A DNA stretch of 48,904 nt from Neolewinella lacunae (GCF_014349155.1 NZ_JACSIT010000048.1:1-48904); one strand, 5' to 3'; counted from the stretch's first letter, positions 1 to 8,233 are shown. Program-made: numbers and translations. Notes: a model not told the origin generated them from the sequence alone.

Positions 1-41
1 TACGGCCTCAGGAGCCGGGGACGCTGCGCGCCCTGCGGGCT

Positions 42-58
42 GTAAAGCTTCGCTTTAC
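42..58. repeat. Short hairpin GTAAAGC-TTC-GCTTTAC
   Basis: A perfect 7-bp stem with a 3-base loop lies in the otherwise featureless 200 bases before the xylulokinase gene. No gene end is visible to its left, so it could be a terminator stem or a small palindromic repeat. Nothing else was recognised in 1-202. Confidence 0.3.
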
Positions 59-202
59 TATTATCTAACCTAGACACAGGTTATTGAACACTCCCGGGGG
101 GAGGACAAAAAATCTGTACCCTAAAAAGTAGCGAAGCCATCGCGATCCTGCCTTCAACACCCTACCTTTAGCCCCCACCAAACCAGGCAAAAGCCCCCAC
201 CC

Positions 203-1687
203 ATGTACACTATTGGTTACGACATCGGCTCCTCCTCCGTAAAAGCAGCCCTCGTAGAAGCCGCCACCGGCAAGGTGCTGGCCCGCGTCAGCGCCCCCGC
301 CACCGAAATGGATATGGCCGCGCCCGCCCCCGGTTACGCCGAGCAAGACCCCAACGACTGGTACCGCTACGCCCGCGAAGCCACCCACGCCATTCTTGAA
401 AAGACCCAGGTCGCCGCCGACGCCATCAAAGCCATCGGCATCGGCTACCAGATGCACGGCCTGGTGTTGGTAGACGCCGATCACCAGGTCGTCCGGCCCA
501 GCATTATCTGGTGCGACGGCCGGGCCGTTGCCACGGGCGAAACCGCTTTCAATGCCATCGGAGCGGAAGCTTGCCTGGGCCACTGCCTCAACAGCCCCGG
601 CAATTTCACCGCCGCCAAGCTGAAGTGGGTCGCCGAAAACGAAGCGGATAACTACGCCCGCGCCCGCTACGCCATGCTGCCCGGCGATTACCTCGCCCTC
701 CGCCTCACGGGCGAAGCGACCACCACCGTCACCGGACTGAGCGAAGGCGTACTGTGGGACTTCCAGGAAAACGACCTCGCCCACCTCGTCATCGATGCCA
801 TGGGACTGGACGCCAACAAGATTCCCCGCCGCGTCCCGGCCGTCGGCTACCAAGGGCAACTGACGCCCGAGGCAGCCGCCGACTTCGGCCTCCACCCCGG
901 CACCGTCGTTGGATACCGCGCCGGAGACCAGCCCAACAACGCCATGAGCCTCAACGTCTTAGCCCCGGGCGAAGTAGCGGCCACCGGCGGCACCTCCGGG
1001 GTAGTCTACGGCGTCACCGATCGCCTGGCTTACGACCCCGGACAGCGGGTCAATTCCTTCGCCCACGTCAACCATTCCGGCGAAGTGCCGCGCATCGGCG
1101 TGCTGCTGTGCATCAACGGCGCGGGCATCCTCCACCGCTGGGTGCGCAACCTCGTGGGCGGCGCGGACCTCAGCTACGGGGCACTTGAGGAGCTGGCCAG
1201 CCAGGTTCCGGTGGGCTGCGACGGCCTGCACTGCCTACCTTTCGGCAATGGCCCGGAACGAATGCTCGGCAACCGAAATGTAGGTGCTCATCTGCTGGAT
1301 CTTGACTTCAACCGCCACGGCCGCGCCCACGTCGTTCGGGCTGGCCTCGAAGGCATCGCTTTCGCCTTCGTCTACGGCATGCGCATCATGCAGGAATTGG
1401 GGGTAGACCTGAGTACGATTCGGGTGGGCAACGACAACTTGTTCCAGAGCAAGGTCTTCAGCGAAACGATTGCTGGCCTGACCGGTGCGACCATTGAGGT
1501 GTACGACACCACCGGCGCGGTCGGTGCTGCGTTGGCCGCCGGCGTTTCCGTAGATCTGGCGGATGACCTGCCCAGCGCCCTCGGTCGGCAGCACCTGCTG
1601 GACCGCATTGTGCCCGGCGGCTACGCACAGGAACGCGCCGCAGCTTACGCCCGCTGGGAAACGAGCCTGCTGGAAAGACTTCGCTGA
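203..1687 (+). CDS. xylB: Xylulokinase, FGGY carbohydrate kinase
   Basis: This cytoplasmic enzyme phosphorylates D-xylulose to xylulose 5-phosphate with ATP, feeding the pentose phosphate pathway. The 494 residues match the usual family length. The N-terminus has the phosphate-binding DIGSSSVK motif at about residue 8, the substrate-loop segment YQMHGLV near residue 84, and IIWCDGRA. The C-terminal FGGY half has GGTSGVVYG, the helix GLEGIAFAF and GAVGAALAAG. The usual GGGAKS segment is replaced by VGNDNLFQSKVF, a form I associate with Bacteroidota xylulokinases. There is no Shine-Dalgarno sequence before the ATG, as expected in this phylum. No xylose isomerase or transporter gene is adjacent, so other FGGY substrates cannot be fully excluded. 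Confidence 0.88.
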   Translation: MYTIGYDIGSSSVKAALVEAATGKVLARVSAPATEMDMAAPAPGYAEQDPNDWYRYAREATHAILEKTQVAADAIKAIGIGYQMHGLVLVDADHQVVRPSIIWCDGRAVATGETAFNAIGAEACLGHCLNSPGNFTAAKLKWVAENEADNYARARYAMLPGDYLALRLTGEATTTVTGLSEGVLWDFQENDLAHLVIDAMGLDANKIPRRVPAVGYQGQLTPEAAADFGLHPGTVVGYRAGDQPNNAMSLNVLAPGEVAATGGTSGVVYGVTDRLAYDPGQRVNSFAHVNHSGEVPRIGVLLCINGAGILHRWVRNLVGGADLSYGALEELASQVPVGCDGLHCLPFGNGPERMLGNRNVGAHLLDLDFNRHGRAHVVRAGLEGIAFAFVYGMRIMQELGVDLSTIRVGNDNLFQSKVFSETIAGLTGATIEVYDTTGAVGAALAAGVSVDLADDLPSALGRQHLLDRIVPGGYAQERAAAYARWETSLLERLR

Positions 1688-1688
1688 C

Positions 1689-1826
1689 CTATTCCCGCTC
1701 GCGCATGGAGCGAAACACGAAGGTGAAGACGCCCGCTACCAGGAGCAGAATTGCCGCCAGTACCAACCAGGACGCCAGGCTGCCTTCGCCGGCCAGCAGG
1801 GAAGGGAATTTGAGCAGTATTCGCAT
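1689..1826 (-). CDS. Small single-span membrane protein (45 aa)
   Basis: This short frame encodes 45 residues starting MRILLKFPSLLAG, with one strongly hydrophobic segment at about residues 19-39 (LASWLVLAAILLLVAGVF) and a charged tail ending RSMRERE. Its stop lies one base from the xylulokinase stop, and the two genes converge. A TACCTTTG -7 box ends 4 bases before the ATG, and a lipoprotein gene on the same strand ends 20 bases upstream. I do not recognise the family. The promoter-like box, the clean membrane segment and the fit in the gap argue for a real gene, but function is unknown. Confidence 0.55.
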   Translation of the reverse strand: MRILLKFPSLLAGEGSLASWLVLAAILLLVAGVFTFVFRSMRERE

Positions 1827-1830
1827 GCCG

Positions 1831-1838
1831 CAAAGGTA
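1831..1838 (-). promoter_or_regulatory. -7 box TACCTTTG, possibly leaderless
   Basis: The sequence matches the Bacteroidota sigma-A -7 element TAnnTTTG. It ends 4 bases before the ATG of the small membrane protein, so the transcript would have almost no leader. No TTG at the expected -33 spacing was found. Confidence 0.5.
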
Positions 1839-1846
1839 CGCAGCAA

Positions 1847-2386
1847 TCAGCGCAGTTGACGCAGCAAGCGCTCGGAAAGCTCAGTGTTGTTGTTTTCTTT
1901 GGGGTCTTTGACCACCACTTTCCAAACGTCTTCGCCTTCCAGAAACATCGCCCCGCCCATGCTGCCCGCTTGCACGTAGGCACGGTCGCCGATGCCCTCA
2001 ATTTCCACCGGTGGGCTGTCGCTGCCCAGCGTTTTCAGCGTCTCCAGCATTTTCTCAAACTTCTCCGGTGTCAGCGCATTTTCCTGAAAAGTGAGGGTGA
2101 TGCGGTGGGCTTCGCCGTTGATGTTGGCCGTGGCCGTGCACCCAATCAAGCCAATAAAATTGCCCGTTTGATAGCTGAAATCGCTGGCGTTGGGGATGGC
2201 TTGGCGAACAAATTCTTCGGTCACTACCGTGCACAGGTCGGTCGGCTTTTCTTTAGCCGGTGCCTGAGTTTCGGGGGCTGGGGGAGCTTCGGCGGTCGGG
2301 GTGGCGGTGCCCGTTTCGCTCGTTTGGGCGCGGTCGCAGGTGCAAAGAAAGACGAATAAGAGCAAGGTAAAGATGAGGTAACGCAT
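1847..2386 (-). CDS. Putative lipoprotein of unknown function
   Basis: The 179-residue product begins MRYLIFTLLLFVFLCTC, a lipoprotein-type signal with cysteines at about residues 15 and 17. A Thr/Ala/Pro-rich linker (about 25-50) follows, then a compact domain with two conserved-looking cysteines (DLCTVVTEEF and LIGCTATA). This resembles small exported domains such as DUF3558-like proteins, but I cannot assign it. The frame is open further upstream to 2485. The internal ATG at 2386 was chosen because the signal peptide starts exactly there. The small membrane protein gene follows 20 bases downstream, so the two may be co-transcribed. Confidence 0.65.
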   Translation of the reverse strand: MRYLIFTLLLFVFLCTCDRAQTSETGTATPTAEAPPAPETQAPAKEKPTDLCTVVTEEFVRQAIPNASDFSYQTGNFIGLIGCTATANINGEAHRITLTFQENALTPEKFEKMLETLKTLGSDSPPVEIEGIGDRAYVQAGSMGGAMFLEGEDVWKVVVKDPKENNNTELSERLLRQLR

Positions 2387-2640
2387 TCCAGACAAGGGGT
2401 GAGTAATGAACAATTGGTTTTCGCAAGGCAAGTCCGCCGTTTCGATCCGCAAACCAAACCGGAACCTTGCCAACGAAGGCTTCATGACTCAGTCTTCCAT
2501 ACCGTTACACGGTGGCCCAAATTTTGGCGCAGGACCAGCGTAATTGCAGGGAATTGAACGCCCTTTCCCTGCGGTCGCAACCCAGAACGCCAGCCAACTG
2601 TATCATTGCGGTTAATTCCTCCACCCCAAAGCGCAATTCC

Positions 2641-3153
2641 ATGGCCTCCGCCCTGCAAAACCTCAGCACCTACGACGAATCCAACATCCCCGACGCGGCC
2701 GAACTCACGATTGGCATTGTGGTGGCGGATTGGAATAAGGACATCACCCACGCTCTGTACGAAGGGTGCCTGAGCACCTTGCTGCAACACGGTGCGCAGG
2801 AAGACAAAATTCACGTCGTGCAAGTCCCTGGCACTTTCGAGCTGCCCGCCGCTGCCCGCATCCTCTCCAGCCGGGAGAATACCGACGTGGTGATCTGCCT
2901 GGGTTGCGTCATCAAAGGCGAAACCCAACACGACGAATACATCAACAATGCCGTTGCCCAGGGCCTGGTCAACCTCAGCATCGCCACCGGGAAGCCTTAT
3001 ATTTTCGGGGTACTCACGCCCAACAACCACCAGCAAGCGCTCGATCGCGCCGGCGGCCAACACGGCAACAAAGGCGTAGAAGCCGCCGTGACGGGCATCC
3101 GCATGGGTGCCTTTTACCGGCAACGGCCCACCCGCCAGGGGATTCGTTTTTAA
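2641..3153 (+). CDS. ribH: 6,7-dimethyl-8-ribityllumazine synthase
   Basis: This enzyme condenses 5-amino-6-ribitylaminouracil with 3,4-dihydroxy-2-butanone 4-phosphate in the penultimate step of riboflavin synthesis. The 170 residues fit the family. Visible motifs are GTFELP (64-69), the catalytic-loop segment KGETQHDEYI with His97, FGVLTPNN (122-129) and DRAGGQHGNKG (135-145). The frame is open from 2512, but the ATG at 2641 gives the expected N-terminus. No FMN riboswitch signature is visible in the 250 bases upstream. The TAA stop overlaps the stop of the convergent barrel-protein gene by 4 bp. Confidence 0.95.
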   Translation: MASALQNLSTYDESNIPDAAELTIGIVVADWNKDITHALYEGCLSTLLQHGAQEDKIHVVQVPGTFELPAAARILSSRENTDVVICLGCVIKGETQHDEYINNAVAQGLVNLSIATGKPYIFGVLTPNNHQQALDRAGGQHGNKGVEAAVTGIRMGAFYRQRPTRQGIRF

Positions 3154-3977
3154 TCCTGGCGATAGCGCAGCCCTACGCCGGGGTAGATGCCCAGTAATTC
3201 GTGCCATACGGCCCCGGCGCTCAGCTCCAGGCCATCAATTACTTCGTAGCCGAGGCCGAACGACAATTCCGTGTTTTCCGTGGCAACGCCAAACCGGACG
3301 CTGAGTTCTTCGGCGGGCAGGTATTCCAGGCCTACGCGGGTCCGCAGCGGAAAGGTGCTGTCTTTGTGTACTTCGGCGTTGACGATGATTTTCTCCGAAG
3401 GTTGGTAGCTCAGGCCGATGGCGAGCAGTTGGGGCAGGTACTCATCGGGGAAACGCTCGGCGCGGAACGGCGAAAACACCCGCGCGCCGATGGAAAGCTC
3501 GGGGATGATGCGCAGCTGGAAGCCCAGTCCGAAAGTAGCGTCGAATGTACTGGCGTAGGCTTCGGTGTTGGTGGCGAAGCCTACGAAGTCGAGGCCCACG
3601 CGAAAATTTTCCGTCAGTTGCCGCCCGTAGGCCAGTCCAATCCGCGTCTCCTGGTAGGCATCGAAGCCGAAGCTGCCCAGTTGAAGGCCGAAGCCGCCCA
3701 GTCCGGTTCCGTAGCTCGCACCGACGTTGGCCATCGTCAGTTCACTCAGCCCGAAGCGCTGTTCGGCGGCGGCGCTGGCGGCGATGCTGCGGGGGCTGGC
3801 GGCCAGTCCGGCCGGGTTGGTCCACAGGCCATCAATGCCCTCCGCGCTGAGCCCCGTACCGCCCAGCAGGCGGGAGCGGATATCGAAGGCAGGGAAGAGT
3901 CCGTCCTGGCCAGCGAGGGAAAGGGAACAGAAAAGGCAAGCAAGGAGCGGGAATAAAAGGCTGCGCACGGGCTTCAT
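3150..3977 (-). CDS. Outer-membrane beta-barrel protein, PorV/PorQ-like
   Basis: The 275-residue product has a signal peptide (MKPVRSLLFPLLACLFCSLSLAG). The mature part begins with a PorV/FadL-type start: SRLLGGTGLSAEGIDGLWTNPAGLA at about 35-60, rich in Gly, Asn and Pro. It continues with alternating amphipathic strands to a C-terminal strand ending GVGLRYRQD. In Bacteroidota, PorV/PorQ-type barrels act with the type IX secretion system. This copy may instead be a generic barrel, as no T9SS component gene is adjacent. A second ATG at 3980 is possible. Stops of this gene and ribH share the bases TTAA. Confidence 0.7.
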   Translation of the reverse strand: MKPVRSLLFPLLACLFCSLSLAGQDGLFPAFDIRSRLLGGTGLSAEGIDGLWTNPAGLAASPRSIAASAAAEQRFGLSELTMANVGASYGTGLGGFGLQLGSFGFDAYQETRIGLAYGRQLTENFRVGLDFVGFATNTEAYASTFDATFGLGFQLRIIPELSIGARVFSPFRAERFPDEYLPQLLAIGLSYQPSEKIIVNAEVHKDSTFPLRTRVGLEYLPAEELSVRFGVATENTELSFGLGYEVIDGLELSAGAVWHELLGIYPGVGLRYRQD

Positions 3978-4078
3978 CATTGGGCGGGGTGAAGATAGGG
4001 GAAGAATCTTGCTGGGTGCTTTCCTGGCTGGGCAACTTTTCCGCAGGGGCAAATTTTGGCTCGCCGAGGAGTCTTGGC

Positions 4079-4127
4079 TGAGGCTGTCCCCACCCAAAAC
4101 GTAAACCTTCGGGTGGGGACAGCCTCA
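4079..4127. repeat. 17-bp perfect inverted repeat
   Basis: Arms 4079-4095 and 4111-4127 are exact reverse complements (tgaggctgtccccaccc), separated by a 15-base loop. No T-tract follows and neither neighbour ends here, so a terminator role is unlikely. The right arm and its flank (gggtggggacagcctcaaccgggg) resemble 19979-20002, and both lie upstream of an 18-bp repeat copy in the same orientation. Confidence 0.75.
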
Positions 4128-4195
4128 ACCGGGGTATATGTAAAGGGAGACGCCTCGGCTGGCCGCCCATACATTGCTCCTTCCTCCTTTCCCTT

Positions 4196-4213
4196 GCACC
4201 TGCGGCCGCGCCC
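4196..4213 (+). repeat. Dispersed 18-bp repeat, copy 1
   Basis: Exact gcacctgcggccgcgccc on the plus strand, preceded by ccctt as at 20107. It lies 146 bp before the ATG of the ABC ATPase gene and 68 bp after the hairpin at 4079-4127. Confidence 0.9.
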
Positions 4214-4359
4214 AAAGCGACCTGATCCCGAACGGAGGAAATGAGCCTGGTAGCGAATTGCGGAGGGATAAAACAACAAAAATCTTCGCGGCACCTTACC
4301 TTGTGCACCAGCCAATATTCTCCAGGAATGGCTGCCCCCAGACTGCCAATGACCAGCCC

Positions 4360-4986
4360 ATGCTCGAAACTACTGACCTGGCCTACCGCTATCCCGGCGG
4401 CGAAAGCCTGACATTTCCCAACCTGCGCTGTGCCCCCGGGGCCACCCACCTGCTGCTCGGAAAATCGGGCAGCGGCAAAACAACGCTGCTGCAGTTGCTG
4501 GCCGGACTGCGGTCGCCGAGCCACGGAAAAGTGGTGGTGAACGGTACGGAGTTGGGCAAACTCTCAACGGCGGCGCTCGACCAGTTTCGCGGACAAAACA
4601 TCGGGATGGTGTTCCAGACGGCGCACTTTGTCCGCTCCGTCAATGTGGAGGAAAACCTGGTTTTGGCGCAGCGCCTGGCGGGCAAAACCACCGACCGCCG
4701 CCGCATCCGTGAACTGCTCGATGTGCTGGGGCTGGGCGAAAAACTCCGGAGCCTGCCAGCGCGCCTGAGCGTGGGGCAGCAACAACGCGCGGCCATCGCC
4801 CGGGCAGTGATTAACCAACCGGCGCTGATGCTGGCCGACGAGCCTACTTCGGCCCTTGACGACGACAACGCCAGCCAAGTCCTCGGCCTCCTCCAGCAAC
4901 AGGCTGCGGCCGTTAACGCCACCCTGATCATCGTCACCCACGACAATCGCCTGACCGGCATCATCGACCAACGCACCCACCTATGA
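4360..4986 (+). CDS. ABC transporter ATP-binding protein, LolD/MacB type
   Basis: This 208-residue cytoplasmic ATPase would power the permease encoded next to it. Walker A is GKSGSGKTT (about 34-42) and the Q-loop is in MVFQ. The signature is LSVGQQQR in place of LSGGQ, Walker B is ALMLADEP and the switch histidine is in VTHD. The order and spacing match the LolD/MacB/FtsE group of mechanotransmission ATPases. The ATG at 4360 was preferred to the longer frame from 4174 because the family starts directly before MLETTDLAYRY. Its stop overlaps the permease start as ATGA, implying translational coupling. Confidence 0.88.
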   Translation: MLETTDLAYRYPGGESLTFPNLRCAPGATHLLLGKSGSGKTTLLQLLAGLRSPSHGKVVVNGTELGKLSTAALDQFRGQNIGMVFQTAHFVRSVNVEENLVLAQRLAGKTTDRRRIRELLDVLGLGEKLRSLPARLSVGQQQRAAIARAVINQPALMLADEPTSALDDDNASQVLGLLQQQAAAVNATLIIVTHDNRLTGIIDQRTHL

Positions 4987-6326
4987 ACCTTCTGGCACTG
5001 GCATGGAAAAACCTGGCTTACAAGCCCCTGACGGCCCTGCTCAGCGTCCTGCTCTTTGCCCTCAGTATTGGCCTCATCTCCCTGCTGCTCAACCTGCGGG
5101 AACAGGCCGACGAGCAGTTTGACAACAACCTGGCGGACATCGACCTGGTGGTGGGGGCCAAGGGAAGCCCCCTGGAATTGACCCTGAACAGCATGTACCA
5201 CGTGGGGTACGCCACCGGCAACGTCAGCCTGGGCCAGGTCAAAGCCTTTTTTAATCCCCAGCACCCCATCGTGGCTGACGCGATTCCGCTGTCTTTGGGC
5301 GACAACTACGGCGGCTACCGCATCGTTGGAACGATCCCGAAAATCCTGGACTGGTACGGCGCGCAAGTGGCCACGGGAGCCGCCTGGAAAGAAGATTTCT
5401 CCGTGACGATTGGCGCAGAGGTGGCCAGCAAATTACACCTGGACGTTGGCAGCACTTTCCGTTCCACCCACGGCATCCTCGACGAGGGCGAAGACAATAT
5501 TGAGCACGACGACGAATTTAAGGTAGTCGGTGTCCTGGCCCCCAGCGGCACCGTGCTCGATCAGCTGATCCTGACCACCAACCAAACCTACTGGCACACC
5601 CACGAAGACCACGGGCCGGAACCCACCACGCCAGCGCAGGACACCAGTGCACTAGCCGACCATGACCACGATCACGAGCATGACCACGATCACGAACATA
5701 ACCATGATCATGACCACGATCATGCTGGTCATGACCATAGCCAGATTGGCAGCTTACTGGAGGAGGGGGCCGAGAAGGAAATTACCAGCGTTTTGGTGCG
5801 CTATAAAAACGCCAGCAGTTTCCAGGCGCTGAGTTTTCCGCGGAACATCAATGAAAATACCGAGTTACTGGCGGCCAACCCGGCTTACGAAATCAGCGAG
5901 GTGCGGCGGCAGTTTGATTCGGGGCAACGCATTTTGGGCATTCTGGTGCTGGCCATCACCTTTGTTTCGGCACTGAGTATTTTTATCGCGCTGTTTTCGT
6001 CCCTGCGGGAGCGGAGGTATGAGTTGGCCCTGCTGCGGGTAATGGGGGCGAGCCGGCCAAAGCTCTTTGGCCTCATTATTTTGGAAGGGCTTACGGTGGC
6101 GGTGCTGGGCTACGTCCTGGGCCTCCTCCTTAGCCACGGGATTCTTTACCTGGTAGCTGCCAATATCGAGGATGATTTCCGTTACCAACTCGATCCACTG
6201 CGTTTTCTCGCAGCCGAAGGCTGGCTTCTGCTCGGGGCACTTGGGATTGGGTTCGTGGCGGCGGTATTGCCAGCCATCCAAGCGGCGCGGACGGATATTG
6301 GGGAGGTTCTGACATCAGATGTTTGA
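4983..6326 (+). CDS. FtsX-like ABC permease with histidine-rich loop
   Basis: The 447-residue protein has an N-terminal membrane segment (about 15-37) and a large periplasmic domain. A C-terminal FtsX module has three membrane segments (about 317-345, 365-390, 410-435), including RYELALLRVMGAS. Residues 227-252 form a run of alternating Asp/Glu and His with 13 histidines, a likely zinc- or other metal-binding loop. FtsX-type permeases of this subgroup occur beside zinc-regulated genes in Proteobacteria (Zrg-type loci), so a metal-linked role is plausible but inferred. The stop codon lies inside a cagatgt heptamer array. Confidence 0.82.
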   Translation: MNLLALAWKNLAYKPLTALLSVLLFALSIGLISLLLNLREQADEQFDNNLADIDLVVGAKGSPLELTLNSMYHVGYATGNVSLGQVKAFFNPQHPIVADAIPLSLGDNYGGYRIVGTIPKILDWYGAQVATGAAWKEDFSVTIGAEVASKLHLDVGSTFRSTHGILDEGEDNIEHDDEFKVVGVLAPSGTVLDQLILTTNQTYWHTHEDHGPEPTTPAQDTSALADHDHDHEHDHDHEHNHDHDHDHAGHDHSQIGSLLEEGAEKEITSVLVRYKNASSFQALSFPRNINENTELLAANPAYEISEVRRQFDSGQRILGILVLAITFVSALSIFIALFSSLRERRYELALLRVMGASRPKLFGLIILEGLTVAVLGYVLGLLLSHGILYLVAANIEDDFRYQLDPLRFLAAEGWLLLGALGIGFVAAVLPAIQAARTDIGEVLTSDV

Positions 6327-6350
6327 TGTCAGATGTCAGATGTCAGATGT
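6316..6350 (+). repeat. Heptamer tandem array (cagatgt) over a stop codon
   Basis: Five 7-bp units, four reading cagatgt and one ttgatgt, start inside the last codons of the permease gene and run past its TGA. Unit number changes would alter the protein tail. Confidence 0.7.
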
Positions 6351-6360
6351 GCGGCTGGTT

Positions 6361-6377
6361 CCGGACGTCTCGTCCGG
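6361..6377. repeat. Hairpin CCGGACG-TCT-CGTCCGG
   Basis: A perfect 7-bp stem with a 3-base loop just after the heptamer array. A degraded relative (ggatccgaacctctggtccgg) lies near 43164-43184, so it may be a small palindromic repeat. Confidence 0.5.
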
Positions 6378-6410
6378 CCATCCATCGGGTAGAAATCATC
6401 AAAGGGCAAT

Positions 6411-6471
6411 AAAAAAGCCTCCGATATGCTCTTGCGCTGACGAGGTCAGGCGCAGAAAGCACATCGGAGGC
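6411..6471 (-). terminator. Rho-independent terminator of the small gene at 6494
   Basis: Read on the minus strand, a long stem (GCCTCCGAT...ATCGGAGGC, extended by GCGC and CTGAC/GTCAG pairing inside) is followed by six T residues. It lies 22 bases after the stop of the 68-residue protein gene, exactly where an intrinsic terminator is expected. Confidence 0.8.
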
Positions 6472-6493
6472 TACAAGGTAAGAGAGAAGGCAA

Positions 6494-6700
6494 CTACGCC
6501 AGCAGTCCAGCGGCAACGCAGAGGATCACCAGGCCACCCGTGATGGCGGCGGCGATTTCGGCTTTGCGGGCGGGGGGAAGCAGGCTGCGGTTGGCGGCTT
6601 TGCGCAGTCCGGCCGTGCCTACGCTACCGGCGGAGAGACGGCGCTGGGCGGGGGTCAGGCGGTAGTTGTTGGGGGTATTGATTTCTTGAGATGCACGCAT
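6494..6700 (-). CDS. Small protein with C-terminal membrane segment (68 aa)
   Basis: The product has a basic, Ala/Arg-rich N-terminal half (residues 1-46) and one hydrophobic C-terminal helix (about 47-68, AEIAAAITGGLVILCVAAGLLA), giving a tail-anchored topology. I do not recognise the family. Reality is supported by a strong terminator 22 bp downstream and a promoter-like pair upstream (TTG at 6814-6816 and GACCTTTG at 6786-6793). The ATG at 6700 is the only good start. No neighbour suggests a role. Confidence 0.65.
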   Translation of the reverse strand: MRASQEINTPNNYRLTPAQRRLSAGSVGTAGLRKAANRSLLPPARKAEIAAAITGGLVILCVAAGLLA

Positions 6701-7057
6701 TGTTCACTGAGATTTGGGATGATGTAGGGTATCAGTTTTACGGATGGAAGCGGGGGCGTTTTTTGGGGGCCTCCGTTTCGCGCCGCAAAGGTCGGGGTAT
6801 TTTTCTTACGGCACAATAGGTGGCGGAATAATTGTTTGTTTAATGGCTCTGCGGATGGATGCTTAGGAATAAAATTCTGTTGTTACCCCAAAAAGGTGCG
6901 AAAGGCTGTTTGAGTGGCACTTTGCCTCTATTTCTTTTGCCAGTCTTTTTACGGGGGAAATAAGATTTTTCTGTAGGGCAATTTGGCGGGTGGGGGTTTA
7001 GGGGAAAAGTGGGCTAGACAGTGGAGAATGGTCGGAATCCGAGGCTTTTTTTAACCA
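6701..7057. other. Intergenic region, one promoter candidate only
   Basis: Apart from the promoter-like sequence at 6786-6816, I see no gene, repeat or RNA structure in these 357 bases. Confidence 0.4.
6786..6816 (-). promoter_or_regulatory. Candidate sigma-A promoter (TTG-N20-GACCTTTG)
   Basis: On the minus strand TTG (6816-6814) is followed after 20 bases by GACCTTTG (6793-6786), one base off the TAnnTTTG consensus. It would give the 68-residue protein gene a leader of about 80 bases. Confidence 0.4.
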
Positions 7058-7750
7058 TTAATCTTCTTCCAGCAGCGCGTGAATGTGGGCAAAAAAGGCA
7101 TTTTGGTCTTGGTAATCGGTGATGACGCGGCGGGCACCGTGGCGTTGGAGGGTGGCGTGGTCTCCGGCCAGGCGGACGCCGAGGAAGGGAATGTTCATGG
7201 CGCGGGTGGTGGTGAGGTCCCAAAGGGCATCGCCGACGTAGACGACGCGGTGGATGGGGTGTTCGGCCTGGGCCAGGGTGATGGCGCGTTGGAGAATGTC
7301 TTCGCGGCGGTGCATGTCGTTGGCGTAGGCGGCGTAGGGTGGGTTAGGGGGGATGCCTACGTGGGCGAGTTTGATGGCGGCGGGACGTTGCCAGCCACCG
7401 GTGGCGATGCCGATGGTGTAGTTCGGGTCTTCGGCCAAGCGGTGCCAGAGGGCCACGGCTCCGGGTACTTCCCTGCTTATTCCCGGGTCCTTGCCCCGCA
7501 CCTGCGTCAGCGCCCCCAAATAGTGCTCCTCAAAGCGCTCGCGTTCCCCGGTAGTGGGGTAGCGCCCGAAATGCGCGTGGAAGGCGGTGCGGAAGATGAC
7601 GTGGTCGGTCACCGCCGGAAAGCGCGACCAATCGATGGTGGGAAAAGGGCGGCCAAAAATGCTGCCGTAACTGGCCGCGAAACAGCGGCTATCCACCTTA
7701 TCTGAATAGAGCAGGGTGCCGTCGATGTCGAAAAGGATGAGGATTTTCAC
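7058..7750 (-). CDS. HAD-superfamily hydrolase, phosphoglycolate phosphatase-like
   Basis: The 230-residue cytoplasmic protein carries HAD motif I FDIDGTLL (7-14, nucleophile Asp8) and a helical cap. A motif II-like GIATGG and motif III/IV region VVYVGDALWDLTTTRAM follow, with GDxxxD positions correct. It is most like phosphoglycolate phosphatase-type haloacid dehalogenase phosphatases, but the substrate cannot be read from sequence. The start codon is GTG at 7750, which places the conserved KILILFDIDGT strand at the N-terminus. It stands alone on its strand. Confidence 0.8.
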   Translation of the reverse strand: MKILILFDIDGTLLYSDKVDSRCFAASYGSIFGRPFPTIDWSRFPAVTDHVIFRTAFHAHFGRYPTTGERERFEEHYLGALTQVRGKDPGISREVPGAVALWHRLAEDPNYTIGIATGGWQRPAAIKLAHVGIPPNPPYAAYANDMHRREDILQRAITLAQAEHPIHRVVYVGDALWDLTTTRAMNIPFLGVRLAGDHATLQRHGARRVITDYQDQNAFFAHIHALLEED

Positions 7751-7900
7751 GGGCGGGAGGAGAGCGTTTTGAGGCTCAGGCTAGGAACCCAGCGGATGGA
7801 GAATGGTTTTCCCTGGCCAGCCATTCTGCCGGATATTTTGGTTTGGGCGTTATTTGGTGCCCACCTTTCTTTTGTACCTTACCCGCAAAAGCATTGCCCG

Positions 7901-8233
7901 ATGGTTTCCCAAGACTCCCTAATCACCCTGCTCAGTATGCTGGTGGGACCGGCGATACTGGCCTTCGGGCTCATTGTCTGCGTCATTGCGCACCAGCGGC
8001 ATCGCTCTTCGGGCACCGTTTTGATGCTTATTGGCAGCACCATGGTGCTCCTCCAGAGCCTTTTTTGGGTCTACGCCAACTTTACGGGCCTTTTTTCTTA
8101 CAGCGGAGAATTTGATGCCAGGACTTTAGGTATTTTCGCCGGAATAATCAACACGGTTGGGCAAATTTGCTTTTTCGTGGGACTGCTTAAGTTGGTTAAT
8201 TACGTGCGGAGCAAGGACTCCCTAAGCTGGTAA
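7901..8233 (+). CDS. Three-span membrane protein of unknown function
   Basis: The 110-residue product has hydrophobic segments at about 10-32, 42-62 and 75-98, separated by a short basic loop (HQRHRSSG), and a charged end. The frame extends upstream to 7769, but the ATG at 7901 starts directly before the first helix and follows a TACCTT sequence by about 20 bases. I do not recognise a family. The DUF4184 gene begins 36 bases downstream on the same strand. Confidence 0.6.
   Translation: MVSQDSLITLLSMLVGPAILAFGLIVCVIAHQRHRSSGTVLMLIGSTMVLLQSLFWVYANFTGLFSYSGEFDARTLGIFAGIINTVGQICFFVGLLKLVNYVRSKDSLSW

Larger units (their letters stand above)
3978..4359. other. Divergent intergenic region with hairpin and 18-bp repeat
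   Basis: These 380 bases separate the leftward barrel gene from the rightward ABC genes. They contain a long perfect hairpin (4079-4127) and an exact 18-bp repeat copy (4196-4213), annotated separately. No convincing small gene is present. A weak TACCTTGT sequence near 4297-4304 could be the ABC promoter. Confidence 0.5.

Noticed and set aside
65..895. Long minus-strand frame opposite xylulokinase
   Set aside because: It is the reverse-frame shadow of a recognised gene in GC-rich DNA; the same applies to the other long frames opposite ftsK, hmuS, lpdA and the giant protease.
2487..2640. FMN riboswitch before ribH
   Set aside because: The conserved FMN-element segments are not visible in the upstream sequence.
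4079..4127. Long hairpin as a terminator
   Set aside because: It lies between two divergent gene starts and has no T-tract.
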